From positions 5,393,501 to 5,457,500 of the forward strand of contig NC_064035.1 in NCBI RefSeq assembly GCF_932526225.1: 64,000 nt of DNA, written 5' to 3'. How positions within the stretch are numbered: the first letter of the stretch is position 1; every line of letters begins with the position of its first letter. Origin of the DNA: Nematostella vectensis (taxonomy: Eukaryota > Cnidaria > Anthozoa > Actiniaria > Edwardsiidae). Below are positions 13,701-26,500 of this stretch, one piece after another. A model generated the notes under the pieces. It ran no database searches, was not told where the DNA came from, and worked only from the letters and a program-made list of their open reading frames with translations. The translations under genes were made by a program, and so were the position numbers.

Positions 13701-16700
13701 CACCACCCTTGTATCATATTTTTATATTAATTTGTTTTGTTATTTATTTATATGTTGCTTGTTTGTTTGTTTGTTTGTTTGTTCTTGTGTCTATTTGTAT
13801 ACACATGTCTGTTTACTTGTATCTACGCCTGTGATAGTTCGTCTATATAGTGTTTGTGTATATAATATATTATATTAATATGTATAATACGTATAGTTTT
13901 CTATAATATTTTTAATATTTTAAATATAGCTAGATTAGATTCTAAATCATATTATTTATTAATTATCTGACTATTTATTTTTTATAGTGTCCACAATTAG
14001 CTTTTTTAGCTAAACACTTTTGACACTTGAATAAAGTTTATGTATGTATGTATGCATTGCTTAAGACAATTTATGGCATCTGTTCAAGTGTAACTGCAAG
14101 CGAAAGATCAAATCTATGATGTCATGTTTTGTGATTGTAATAACTCCTGTGATACTTACACATAATAAAGAAATTCCCAGGTAATGATTTTTCGTTGAGA
14201 TTATTGTAAGTGAGGTCTAGGATCTCCAGAGCAGAAGCTGTGCCGAGGCCTTTAGGAAGGGAGCTTAGTCTATTTACCCTGTAGCAAAAACAAACAAAGT
14301 TATTGACAAAAATATGCATGTATACTTCACATAGGAATAGGTTTTTCACTTTTAATTATTTGGACAACATTACTCTATAGGTTTTTAATAATGATGTAAT
14401 ACTTACGCAACATTTAGATGTCTTAGCTTTGGTAGGGACCCAAGTGCAATCGGAAGTTCCTTAAAAATAAGAAGTAATATGTGAATAATAAGCAAAAATG
14501 TGGCTATAATGATATCACATACCTCAAATCCACAATTAAATAATATTGTAACATCATTCCATCTCACTTGATGGACAAGATGGTCTAGTGTGTAAGCATT
14601 GCATAAGAGGTTTCAATCAGCATAAAGCCAAAGACACAGGTTAATTTCTCTTGCATAGCTTTAGTTCAAAGATACATATGGCATATTGAACCTTGTCATC
14701 ACTATCATCCCATTTAGAATTTCTACCTAATTTCTACAAAAACATGATTGGAAATGATATGGGTGTACGATGTTGTGATGAGATCACATAAACATCAAGG
14801 CTTTTGTTCAGTGGAAGGTGTAATGTAGTTTGTCACTGGGAAATCATATGGTTTCAAAGATTAATGAATGGTGGTACAGAAAAAATGGGTGACCTTGTGG
14901 TTCACACTTTCAATATGCCACCCTCCCCAATCGGCTATCTCTAAAACGGGGAATATTAAAACAGGGAATCTCTAAAATGGGGAATACTGAAACGGGGAAT
15001 CTCTAAAGCGGGGAATACTAAAACGGGGAATCTCTAAAACGGGGAATCTCAAAAACAGGGAATACTTAAACAGGTATGCATTCGCTGACAATAATAAATC
15101 AATAAAAGTTTTACTATATGGCTTTTAAAATTTAAAATGAGGAGAAAACAAATCAATGTATATCGATTAGTTTATTGATAGATTTCAAAAAGGCGGGAAA
15201 ACAATAAACACTCACACACAATCAACTAAGATGAAGACAAGATACCAAATGAAGAATGATCCGTGGGCCCAAATAAATGGAAAACAGTTTACTTGGTTTA
15301 TTTACCGTTCAGCTTTGTTTTCATCGTTGTGACAAACACTGTAATATACTTAATTCAACGACTTTTCAGGCTATTTATTTCTATTTTCACCTTTTGGAAG
15401 CTACAGGCTTCATCCCAAAGGTGCAATAGATCTAAACAATGAGAAAGAAAGCTCAGATGTCAGTCTTCTCTGCATAAATGGACTGTTTGGTGTGAAAGCT
15501 CCACGGTATGTAGAGAACAAACTTTTGATGTAAAATAAAACCCCAAACACTGTGCTGCTTTATGGTGATTTGATAGAATATTGCATTTCAGGCCCATAGC
15601 CAGGATTTTGAGAGGGTTGTTTCATTTTTCCATTTCAGCAGTCCAAATTTCCGGTATACCCCTCCCCTCAATCAATACTTCAAATAAATTCAATCTTGTA
15701 TTTAAAATGTATTTTAAAACACCCTATTAATAGGGTGCTTTTTAACATATAATCAAGATGGTTATTTAAAAAAAAGATTTTTATAGTCATTTTAAAGGCA
15801 TGGATGTGCACGGTAATCCAGCCAAACATTATATATTTTTTGTTTGCTCTGAGCGGACCTTCAAGCCGAGTGGGGGGTTCTTCCGAACCCCCCCCTGGCT
15901 ATGGGCCTGCATTTACAAAGAAGCTGCAGTATCTTAGAGATAATTTTTTTGGTATTTGCATCCCTTTTATTTATTCTTTTTTTTTGTTTGTCCGATATAA
16001 ATAAGCTATGTATTTCTTGGCTATCAGTGGTGCTCGCCGTCTTGTCACATTGTTTTTCTTTTTCGTCAAAATTTTCTTTTACACAGTCTTGTCAGGATAA
16101 TGAAACTCAGACTCAAAGTGCTCGTTGCCAATTATCAACTTTTAAGGTTCCTGACTTTGTTCCTAACTCGGTTCCTGACTCGGCCTTTAGTTTGTCTCTC
16201 GTTTTAGTATTCCCCATTTTAGAGATCCCTCCTTTTGGTATTCCCTGTTTTAGAGATTCCCCGTTTTGGTATTCCCCGTTTTAGAGATTCCCCGTATGGT
16301 CGTTCCCCGTTTTAGAGATCCTCCTTTTGGTATTCCCTGTTTTAGAGATTCCCCATTTTAGTATCCCCCGTTTTAGTATTCCCCATTTTATTATTCCCCG
16401 TTTTAGTATTCCCCATTTTATCGTTCCCAAATTCCCCGTTTTAGAGATAGCCCTCCCCCATCTCTACCAGTTTGCTCATCCTTTCAGGATTAAATTACCT
16501 CAATATGATTATTAAATAGAATTAATGTCTCCAAATTTTGAAGCTCTACAATCGCTTGAGGAAGACCTGAAAAGAAAGAGAAATGAAAATAGAAGTCATT
16601 TACCTATTTAACTCTATATAAATCGCTATCGAAAAAGACACAGGATAATTAATATTGTAAAGTTGAAACAACCACAAATTCAGTAAAAACGTAATCGAAT

Positions 16701-17135
16701 AGACCTAAATTCGGAATTTAATTCTTTTACAAAGCGTTCTTTCACACGAACCCACCCTCTAGAGGAATGTTAATGTTTTCAAAGAGCGCTTCTCGACTCA
16801 TAAGACGTGAATAAGGTTTTTTCTGACATGGAAAAGAATGTTGGGTTACTTTACTTACTCGTAATCTTGTTATGACTGAGGGTGAGCCGGACAAGATGTC
16901 GTGCTGTCGCTGGAATTGAGACAGAAAAAACGACATAGCAAAATAAAACAAGATGGCGACGTGATTGTTTTGGAGTGTTCGAACAGGACCTTGCCTCCAG
17001 TATCATGTTAGTGTAGAGGGACTTACTTAGATTCGATATATCATTCAGACTTGATATGCCTTTATCACACAGATCCAGCTCCGTGTAGCCTTGTTCTTTC
17101 GTTTCATCGACGAGTTTCTTCAAAGCCTTCGACAT
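10709..17135 (-). CDS. RSU1: Ras suppressor protein 1, leucine-rich repeat adaptor (nine exons)
   Basis: Model: complement(join(10709..10796, 11009..11141, 11253..11367, 11612..11694, 14160..14278, 14407..14459, 16499..16566, 16859..16909, 17027..17135)), 272 aa against about 277 in human. All introns are GT-AG and phases fit. The N-terminus MSKALKKLVDETKEQ matches the family, followed by about seven to eight leucine-rich repeats (for example LDLTYNNL, SLPGNFF, RDNDLISLPPEIGEL, LPPELG). The capping segment contains VFKAEGNPW, and the end is basic (KSRKK). In other animals RSU1 binds the LIM5 domain of PINCH, joins the ILK-PINCH-parvin complex at integrin adhesions and dampens Ras signalling; that role is from family knowledge. 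Introns carry a LINE (11.8-14.1 kb) and a TIR element (14.9-16.5 kb). The exon 6 donor is tandemly duplicated with a 46-bp period. Confidence 0.95.
11528..11620 (-). repeat. 46-bp tandem duplication spanning the RSU1 exon 6 splice donor
   Basis: Two near-identical 46-bp copies begin at 11528 and 11574. Read on the minus strand each contains ACAAGTT followed by GTAAGT, which is the last codons and 5' splice site of RSU1 exon 6. The exon-proximal copy is the true donor (exon end 11612); the second donor lies 46 bases downstream inside the intron. Confidence 0.9.
11787..14055 (+). mobile_element. 5'-truncated CR1/Rex/jockey-type LINE in an RSU1 intron
   Basis: A reverse transcriptase region lies on the plus strand, antisense to RSU1. 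The 3' end is an AT-rich stretch with an ATAAAG motif followed by short TATG repeats (about 14038-14055), a typical tail of CR1/L2-like LINEs. No endonuclease domain is present, so the copy is 5' truncated. The left limit is approximate and no target-site duplication was identified. Confidence 0.8.
11839..13639 (+). pseudogene. Degenerate LINE reverse transcriptase
   Basis: Three reading blocks make up a broken ORF: 11839 to about 12310, then a +1 shift in an A-run into 12300..13312, then a TGA at 13310-13312 followed by 13313..13639 in the same frame. Motifs in order are NYRPITLLC (RT motif 1), LSTDMSKAFDSL (palm Asp), GCPQGSSFGPLLW and the catalytic YADDHQLYV. The C-terminal block has NLRSDFPVPRFNT, seen after the RT of many such LINEs. 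It cannot encode an intact enzyme. Confidence 0.88.
14933..16452. mobile_element. TIR element with terminal minisatellites, in an RSU1 intron
   Basis: A perfect 22-base inverted repeat, GGCTATCTCTAAAACGGGGA plus AT, occurs at 14933-14954 and in reverse complement at 16431-16452. Each end continues inward as degenerate tandem copies of (A)CTCTAAAACGGGGAAT: about 14936-15070 on the left and 16205-16450, inverted, on the right. Near-identical 12-base direct repeats, CCCTCCCC(A/C)ATC, flank or overlap the ends (14921-14932 and 16451-16462) and may be the target-site duplication. No transposase is seen, so it is non-autonomous. It lies between RSU1 exons 3 and 4. Confidence 0.72.
15589..15909. mobile_element. 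Nested 321-bp MITE
   Basis: A perfect 16-base TIR, CAGGCCCATAGCCAGG at 15589-15604 and its complement at 15894-15909, encloses a non-coding sequence. Flanks share CATTT (possible target-site duplication). It is nested inside the larger TIR element. Confidence 0.72.
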
Positions 17136-17352
17136 GGCTGTTCATTTGAGGATGTTGTTTAGGTAAAAACTCCAGGGTTGGGCTTCCTGTGGTAATCAAT
17201 GACGTCTTTGTCTGTTGGAGACACAGGTAGCCCAGGCAATGGTTGCTTGTCGTAGCTCGGAATTCTAAACATTCTGCGAATGTGCCTTATGCTTCATCAC
17301 AGCACATTGAAGAAGTTCCTCCTTTCCACAGCCTCTTGTAGGTTTGAGCTCG

Positions 17353-17470
17353 CGAATGTGTTTTTGAATTTGCGAATGGGTTTTGGATTTGCGAATGTGT
17401 TTTTGGATTTGCGAATGTGTTTTTATCTTTTGCGAATGTGTTTTCAATTTGTAAATGTGTTTTGCTATTT
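17353..17470. repeat. Minisatellite, about 20-bp unit
   Basis: Roughly six tandem copies of a unit like TTTGCGAATGTGTTTTTGGA with drift at the ends. Open frames across it on both strands are periodic artefacts. Confidence 0.8.
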
Positions 17471-19310
17471 GATTTATGTTTGACCCCTGTGGGCCACCGT
17501 ACATGGGTGCCTAAGCCGACAGCGCATTTAATGTTGATAGCGCTAAAGTGACCGAGAAGAGATCTTGTAATAACCAGATAGCACAACCTTGCAATCGGCA
17601 GTTCCCAATGACAATGACGTCGTACATGTTACAGCTGTCGTTTCAGCGCTCAATTCTAGCTCATCTCCAGAAGGCCATGAACAACATTTCTCCTTTGAGC
17701 TCTGGAGTTTTCCTCCAGCATTGTAAGACTCTATGATGAGAGTGGTGCAGAAGCCTGTTTTGGCCGGGGTCCACATTGGATGGATACCAAAACACCATCT
17801 ACCTTGCTACAGTATGTATTGGATGGAGGTTCTCTTCTACACTGAATACCCTGGCCCAAGGAAGTCGGCCCATTACAGGGGCAGATCCAGGATTTCAAAA
17901 TGGGGGGTGGATAATGGCCGGATAGATGGCATATAACTGATCAAGAGGTTTTTGGTAGGTCACTACATAGATCTTACAATACTTCACACTGAATTGGATT
18001 TGTCGTGTCAGCAACGTCAAGAAGGCGAAGGAAATTGGAGAGTACCTCCCGTCCCTCAGACATTTATTCTCTTCAAACAAAGCGACTTTTCAAATTTCTT
18101 ATTCAAAAAGGGGGTGGATATCCACACAATCCACCCCCCCCCCCCCTGCATTATTTTACGAAGGTTAAACTTCTGCTGTAACTGTATCGTGGTGTTTTGA
18201 TCGGTAACGCCGATGGCTTCTCGACAGAAGTCATAACAGGAAATAAAGGTCAGGTAAAATCGAAGCCTCCGTTACGTTCTTTTTTTAAAACATGGCGGTC
18301 CCTATGAAGAAAGAGGGTTTTATTGGCCAAAAAAAGCAGAATTTTATTTAAATGTTGAGCAAGTACCCAATGGTAAGCGGTTGTGGCACAATGGACACGG
18401 AATCTTATGACGAATCAAAGATACGATTGCTTATGTGCAAAGCTGAGGTGAAATTGCCCACACGATTATCATCACCGTTCCTGTTGGTGACGATAATTCC
18501 ATATGGAAGCCCATGGCATCTACCTGAGCCGAAATCCAAATGTACAATGAAAGTGTGGGAATGACGGCCATGAATGAGCTGCAGGGAAAAAGTTTTAATG
18601 TTATTCATATTTCTCATTTTATTTTTATCCATGCGCTTCTTGGTTGTGATTACACCTTCCATGAATACGGGTCATCCGCGCACAAGCAGCTGTTAACAGG
18701 ACATAGTTAAGAGAACCACAAAATCCTCAACTCCAATAGCAGCCATGTTCCACAGTTCAAAGTTCCAGTATTCTATCAAGTCAACCAATGGAAAGGCGAT
18801 AGAAAGGCGGTCTGAAGTCTGAGCCTAGATGTTGGTCAACGACAGGGTGAACCCTTAACAGATCTTGAGAGACCTCCAGGACTGCAGTGTCGGTCTAACG
18901 GTAAAATGTTTTCTGAAACCCTAATCTGGATCACTATTAATATCCTCAAGTTCTTTTATTACTTATTGTGGAGCCATAAAAGTTCCCATCCGTCCTTGGT
19001 TTTTTGAAGCTAAAAATGAATTATTTTTGTACTTTTCAAGAACCGTTCCAAATGCAAAGGAAGATGAAAAAATGGACTTCGTTAATTTGCTATGCTTGTA
19101 TTTGCATTTGAAAGCTGTTACAAATTAACATTTGTACAATTGAAGCATTGGATTAAAATATACCAGTATACGTCAGACTCCCCAACAAATCTAATCGTTT
19201 AAAAAAGGCCTAATTTGGATATATTGATTGCAAATTACGAGTTGGGGAGCCTGTGTTTCAGGAACCAGCGCCAGGTTTTCTCGCACCCTCGAACACCCCG
19301 AGAACACTAA

Positions 19311-19480
19311 GTGGTGAAAACGTACCATGTGGTGAAAACGTACCATGTGGTGAAAACGTACCATGTGGTGAAAACGTATCATGTGGTGAAAACGTACCAT
19401 GAGGTGAAAACGTATCATGTGGTGAAAACGTACCATGAGGTGAAAACGTACCATGTGGTGAAAACGTACCATGAGGTGAA
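19311..19480. repeat. 18-bp minisatellite
   Basis: About nine tandem copies of GTGGTGAAAACGTACCAT with C/T and G/A variants. The 18-base period keeps frames open on both strands, producing repetitive spurious ORFs. Confidence 0.92.
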
Positions 19481-20242
19481 ACCACATGGGTGTTCAAGGG
19501 CATACAACGAGTCCCCCTTCCCGAAACACTTTAAAATGGCATATTTATTCGTTTGAATATGTTCTGATGCCGAAAATGCCAATTTTATAAACTGCTTGGA
19601 AAAATTACCATTCCTTTTTTTTTCCAGCCAGCAGTGGTTAGGCATTTTTCCCCAGCCAGCAGTCGTCAAGCAATTTAGCACATGAATAATTGCCCGTATA
19701 ACCGGTCGGAACGATTTTTTTTTTAAGCAACCGCTCCAGCGCCCCAAAAATATTCCCAGCACAACTAGGTCGGATTCAAAAATTTGCCAGCAGAACCTTT
19801 CGGGACGATTTTTTCCCCAGCAACCGAGGGGCCTAACATCTTTCCAGCCAGCAAAAAATGGGCTGCGGAACAGATCCGTTTTGTGCATAGTGGGTGTTCA
19901 TACTCATATACTCCCAGAATACAAAAAATCGCTTAATTCAGATATTTATTGCCTAAGATCTATCTTTAAGTATCATTTGCCGTACAAGCGAAACATGCTG
20001 CGTTGATCAGCGATGACCAACAGCTATATTCGAATTGCTGGTCAGCGGTTGGAATCACTGGCTCTTTCTTGGTCTGTGACGCTTGCAGTGCTCGGCTTCG
20101 ACGTCAACGTTTAGTGCTTCAAGCGCATGGCGGAGAGTTGGGAAGGTGTCTCTTACGGACGGAAATGACGTCAGTGATGGAGAAGCCCTGTACGAAATCG
20201 CAAAAGTGATTCTTTGGAGGAGGACTGGGGCAATGAAACATA

Positions 20243-20385
20243 TACATTGGGACCCTTGTTAATAAGGACAAAGTTGGGGCCAATAAAACGGTACTCATAC
20301 ATTGGGACCCTGTTAATAAGGACAACGTTGGGGCCAATAAAACGGTACTCATACATTGGGACCCTGTTAATTACAACAATGTTGT
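20243..20385. repeat. Tandem repeat, 54-56 bp unit, 2.6 copies
   Basis: Copies start at 20243, 20299 and 20353 with ACATTGGGACCC. Each continues with TGTTAATAAGGACAA and AATAAAACGGTACTCAT; the last copy is partial. It lies just beyond the 3' end of TTC13. Confidence 0.85.
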
Positions 20386-20573
20386 GATCCATACGGTCCT
20401 CCTTGACTGGGTCCTTGATTGGTGGGTTAAAGTTAACAGAAAATGTTTAAATATATTTGTTCTTAATAACGAGGTGTGTGATGGGATTTCTGACGTGGCT
20501 GCTTTCACAGATTACAGATGCAGTTCTTCGAGTCACCTACCTACTGTCTCATTTCAAAACGTTCTAGATGTAC

Positions 20574-23500
20574 TTACTTCTTCAGAGCGAGCCATGCCTG
20601 CACTTCCTTAGCAAACTTGTCAGCGGTACCACCTATCATGGCCTCAAGGTCTACTTCCTGTACACATGCGGCATACGGAAACAGTCAGCAAACATTTGAT
20701 TGAAAGGCAGATAGCCCGGCAAACGGAGAGACGGAAGGACGATCGGAAGGTCATACAACAGAAAATAGCGCTAACTAAAGACTAACCTTCCCTTTGGGGA
20801 TATTCCCCGTCGCCTCTTTGCCCGCCGCGAGAAACAGCCCCAACGCCACAGTGTACGCAACCGCACTGAAATCACAAAAATGATATTAGGACTAAAATAT
20901 ACCAATTCACCACAAAAGTATGGCGCAGTTGCATTTTTGTAAAACAAAGTTCAGCAGTAGGGCACGGTACGGTACCTAACCAAAGCACGGTACAACCTAT
21001 GTTACCATGGCAAAGCTTACATGACAAATCTATTACAGAAGGTAAAACCATGGCAATGCGGTCATAGCCAAATTTATCAAACGGCCCAACCCATGTTCCC
21101 ATGGCAATGCCGCCATGGCAAATTTATCACATGGCACAACCCATGTTCCAATGGCAATGCCATCATGACAAATCTATCTGATCAATAGGCAAAACCAATA
21201 GTCTGGCGACCCGGATTCTGGCCTGAATATGACTTCCATCGCCACGAATGTTGTGATTTTTACAACCTACTTAATAAAAGTTAAAGATTGTTGATTTGGC
21301 TGTTCAGATCGATATGAATGCACGATTCTCTCACCTGGTGCCTCTAGACAGCGGCATGAGGTTCAGGAAGTAATACGCAAAGGAGAGTATGTATACGCCT
21401 AAAGGGTCCGAGTCCTGAAAGAATAAATAAATAAATGAATGAATGAATGATTAAATGAATGAATGAATGAATGAGCCTTTCCTGTGGTAATACTAATCTT
21501 GACACTACATGCCAAACTAGACCTTACATGTCTAACTCTAACCCTACTTTACATATCTTACCTTGTTCGAAGGCTTGCGGACTTCATCTCTGATCTGGTT
21601 CCACAGGAATTCTAGCTCCGAGTGGTAGTTAGCGGTTCGTGTGGGAGTCGTCGGCGTATCCATGGAAAACACCAGGTTTTTACCACTGTAAGTACAAGAT
21701 TATTATAGGAGCTAAAATATAGAAGCTAGCATCTTTGCCATGTGTTCGACCACAATAACTGCAGTTTTATTTTGATCCTTTTTAGAAAGGCAAATAAATA
21801 TGCTGTGGCAAATCGAATATTGTCCCTTTAGGAAAAAAGCAGATGAAAGATTAATCCACTAAAAGAGGCAGATATGTCTAGCCCTCTTTGCTATGTGTTA
21901 AAAAAACTAAAGCGATATCGATAACTATTTTATAAAGTACTGATTGTCCTTTATGAAAAAAAGGCAGACGGAATATGAGCCTTACTCCACTGACCTTCCC
22001 TCCGACAGCATTAGGATGACCCCATCCAAGTTACTCTTTCCAGCGGTTAAAAGGCTGGTGACATGCGTGGAAAGCATCAACCCTGGCTGAGGATTAGTTG
22101 GATTCTGAACCTATTTATAAACAGAAGTTACACATGTCAATTTCACTACTTTTGACATCTGGTGTTACTTGGAAGAATGCACAACTTGACTCTCCTTGTT
22201 TACCTCAGAATCAAAACAATAATTAAGCTGAACAAATAAACAAACAACAAAAATAGTATGCTTACATCATCCGCGCTCTACGTCATAGTTAATTTAAATC
22301 CTAATACGTGTTTATTTAGAACCCATCTTTGAAATGAGGAACACAGCTACTAGTTCAACAACTCGAATTCTGGATCGCGACTCAAACAGAAACTCGCGGA
22401 TAGGCCCCAAAGACCGGCGCGCTAACATACTGGGCAACCGCTGTGAATACCAAAGCTTATTGGAAGTATCTCAACATCCTGTTCAACCTTTATAGTAGTA
22501 AAAATATCGATCGCCGTTCGTTAATCTGGATATTTTCATTCTCTAACTCTTACTCATTATTTCGTCATTGTCATCATTATCCTCGTTGTTGTGGTCGTTG
22601 CCATCATCATGTCATAATCAACCTCTTGAATAACACATTGTACAAACATATGCCCGCAATGATAGCTAAGGCATCGCACCTGACTATTAACCTTTGAAGC
22701 GCTAATAAAGTCTTCGCACGTCCTTGACTTTGCACTTTACCTTTGAAGCGCTGATCAAGTCTTCGCACGTTCTTGACTTTGTACTTTACCTTTCAAGCGC
22801 TGATCAAGTCTTCGCACGTCCTTGACTTTGTACTTTACCTTTCAAGCGCTGATCAAGTCTTCGCACGTTCTTGACTTTGTACTTTACCTTTCAAGCGCTG
22901 ATCAAGTCTTCGCACGTTCTTGACTTTGTTCTTTACTTTTCAAGCTCAAATCAAGTCTTCGCATGTTCTTGCCTTAGTACTTTACCTTTAGAGCGCTGAT
23001 CAAGTCTTCGCATGTTCTTGATTTTTCTATCCTTCGTTTAAAGTCTTTAGTACTAAACTCCTCGGTCCTGTGCAGAGTAGATAACAAGTAATCAACGTTA
23101 ACAAAATCGAAATTTTGTTGGCAAAATCCGAAGAAGTGTACCTAATTTTTCCGGGGGGGGAGGGAGGGGGATAGTTTTCTGATAAAAAATCCGACCACCC
23201 CCGAAAAAACAAAAAGGGATTTTATTTACGCCACGTGACGTTTATCATCTGATTTGGCTACAAAAAAAAGTTTGACTTTTAGGGTACGACCCTGACAGAA
23301 TACAAAAAAGGGATCGACTGCTGGAAGCTGGAGGATATTTCAACTTTTAAGAAACCAATTTTTTTTTCTTAGCCTTGCATATCATCTAGGCATCAAAAAT
23401 GTGCAGGATATGGCTTACACATGACTGTCATATTGCTTGCATTTTCAAAATGGTCCATTCCTTATGGTGCGATGGAGCAAGTGGGACAGTGGGCTGGGTG

Positions 23501-26500
23501 CTTACTTATAAAAATGTAACAGCATCTTCTTTGTAAACTGAAATATCTTCTCAAAGTAGTCTGAGTATCTGACGTTTCTCATTTGACCCCTGCAAACACA
23601 AGTTGTTACATCACACACCATTTTTCATGCCTTTTCATTACATAAATTACTATCTTTAGTGACAGACAAAGGGAATTGCATCTGCCCCATAAGAAATCCA
23701 GTTGTCGGGTTGTTGTGATGTCTCTCTAGAAGATGCCTCGGGCAGCAGCCATGCAACTCATGTCTCAACACAGAACAAAGCTTGAGTTGTAACTCGAAAT
23801 GAGCATGGCCAGGCCCAAAAAGCTCAGCTAATTCGTCGGGCACTCAGAACCCATCGGTAAAACACACTTCAGAGCACTCAGAACCCATCGGGAAGACCCA
23901 CAGTCCTTTTAGAGAACTCCGAACCCATCATAAAGACCCAGAGTCACTTCATGGCCTTCAGAACCCATCGGAAAGACCCACAGTCACTTCATAGCACTCA
24001 GAACCCATCGGGAAGAACCACAGTCACGTTAGAGCACTCAGAACCCATCGGTAAGACCCACAGTCACGTTAGAGCACTCAGAACCCATCGGTAAGACCCA
24101 AAGTCACGTTAAAGAACTAAGAATCCATCGGTAAGACCCACAGTCACGTTAGAGCACTCAGAACCCATCGGTAAGACCCACAGTCCTTCAGAGCACTCAG
24201 AACCCATCGGTAAGACCCACAGTCACGTTAGAGCACTCAGAACCCATCGGCAAGACCCACAGTCATGTTAGAGCACTCAGAACCCATCGGTAAGACCCAA
24301 AAGCACGTTAGAGCACTCAGATTCCATCGGGAAGACCCACAGTCACGTTAGAGCACTCAGAACCCATCGGTAAGACCCACAGTCCTTCAGAGCACTCAGA
24401 GCCCATCGGTAAGACCCAGAGTCACGTTAGAGCACTCAGAACCCATCGGTAAGACACACAGTCCTTCAGAGCACTCAGAACCCATCGGGAAGAACCACAG
24501 TCACTTCATAGCTCTCAGAACCCATCGGGAAGAACCACAGTCACGTTAGAGCACTCAGAACCCATCGGTAAGACCCACAGTCCTTCAGAGCACTCAGAGC
24601 CCATCGGTAAGACCCAGAGTCACGTTAGAGAACTCCGAACCCATCATAAAGACCCAGAGTCACTTCATCGCCTTCAGAACCCATCGGAAAGACCCACAGT
24701 CACTTCATAGCACTCAGAGTCACGTTAGAGCACTCAGAACCAATCGGGAAGACCCACAGTCACTTCATAGCACTCAGAACCCATCGGTAAGACCCACAGT
24801 CCTTTAGAGCACCCAGAACCCATCGGTAAGACCCAAAGTCACGTTAGAGCACTCAGAACCCATTGGAAAGACCCAGAGTCCTTCAGAGCACTCAGAACTC
24901 ATCGGGAAGACCCAGAGTTACGTTAGAGCACTCAGAACCCATGTGTATGTTTGGGGGTAACTTACCTGACCAAGGTCATGTGAACATTGAACCCGGCACG
25001 GACACTCTTCTGAGGCATTTTATCCAGCCACATGACTGCTTGATCAGGGTCAACTAGCCTACAAGAAAACATTCGCCATGTAAAAACATGTTGTGCACTT
25101 AGGAACCAAATCTACAAGAAATCAGTTGCCAAGTAAAAACATGGTGAGCACTAATGAACTGCGTCTACAACAAAACAGTCGCCAAGTAAAAACATGCTGC
25201 GCACTTATGAACCAAGCTTACAAGAAAACAGTGTATAACGTGTAAACGTGTATAACGTGTAACAGTGTACAATGTATAAACCAAGCCTACAAGAAAACAG
25301 TAGCCAAGTAAAACCAACACTAATGTTTAAGCATCTGTGTGGATTCAAATTACAATTACAGCAAAGTCATCCTTAAATCCAATAACCAATGACTGGTATG
25401 AATGAATGCATTTTGATCATTCAATAAAACTTGAGTAAAATGAAGCGTACAACACGTACTTTAACAAAATGAAATTCAAAAGAAAATGATAGGGCTCGGG
25501 TCTTAGCTCTTGAAAAAAAGAATGACTCTATCATATGTATACCTTCTCCACTTGACTGCCACATCAAACATGGCCCTCCAAGACAACCTCGCAGACTTAT
25601 CAGACGCCTTGGATGAGCGTACGGACTTCCAGTGCCTCTGAGCCGCCTGTGCCACATCTAAGATAGCCAGACCCATGGCCCTGTGGTGCCGAGTGCTTGG
25701 GAGAAAGCCATCTGTGTGGTACTGCACTAGCGGACCCAGCAACTGAGATTTGCAAAGGATCGTCTATAAAAAACAAACGTTTTGTTAAGTCTGGGTAAAC
25801 CCTCGTGCAACAGAGCCTCAGAGGCAAGCCTTTATTAAATATTGGCCGTTCAAACAATATGTTTTCCCCCCTATTAAGCATCTACTTAGCACTGTCCCTG
25901 CCTGTATTTATGTCGTGATATTACTAGTGTGCATCAGGCATTATACATAGTCTATTAAACACTTTTGCCCCTACCTTTGCGTCTGTTGAATATTCCTCGA
26001 ACGGTAACGACTCCACTTCCCGGATACTGGGTTGGATACCTGGCTGCTCAGTGTAGTTCTAAATAATGTAAATATTATAAAATAAGTACATTAGAGACTG
26101 CAAATCCATCGTCTTCTTTGATCAGGACATGAAGCAGGACATCCCCTTTCTTATTGCATTTCCCCCAAAAAAAACCTGGGGAAAACACTGGCCCCCGTGG
26201 TATCATCTTCGGTACCACATGCTCAGTGAGTGAGTATTGCCACTGTAGATGTTTCCGCACTGATCGGTCTTCCCAGCTGTGATGGTCAATGAAACGCTAC
26301 TAAATGCCATACACTTATTTGTACAAAACTTGAAAGAAATGTGAAATGTAAATACAGATTCTATAGGTATAAAGTTATATATATATGAATTCAACCTTCT
26401 AAAGAAATAGAATAATCTTGACCTGGATTTGATCCCGGCACCTCTGGTTTGATAAACAAAGGCTGTATGTACTGATTTATCATGCCATCTTGTGTATACC

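Larger units (their letters stand above)
17136..20573. other. Intergenic region between RSU1 and TTC13, repeat-rich
   Basis: It lies between the 5' end of RSU1 and the 3' end of TTC13. It contains three minisatellites (listed separately) and a possible degenerate element around 17876-18155 (GGGGCAGATCC at one end, a C-run near 18136 at the other). A patch of repeated CCAGCCAGCAG motifs lies at 19620-19860. Short open frames are on both strands and none is convincing. The RSU1 promoter should lie in its first few hundred bases. Confidence 0.5.

Noticed and set aside
17265-17586. Minus-strand ORFs rich in THSQIQK or KTHSQI
   Set aside because: Generated by the 20-bp minisatellite at 17353-17470.
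18352-18662. Small ORFs on both strands
   Set aside because: No domain, conserved start or splice context, and they overlap each other on opposite strands.
19191-19556. Overlapping ORFs with HMVRFHHMVRF or VKTYHV repeats
   Set aside because: Products of an 18-bp minisatellite open in several frames on both strands.
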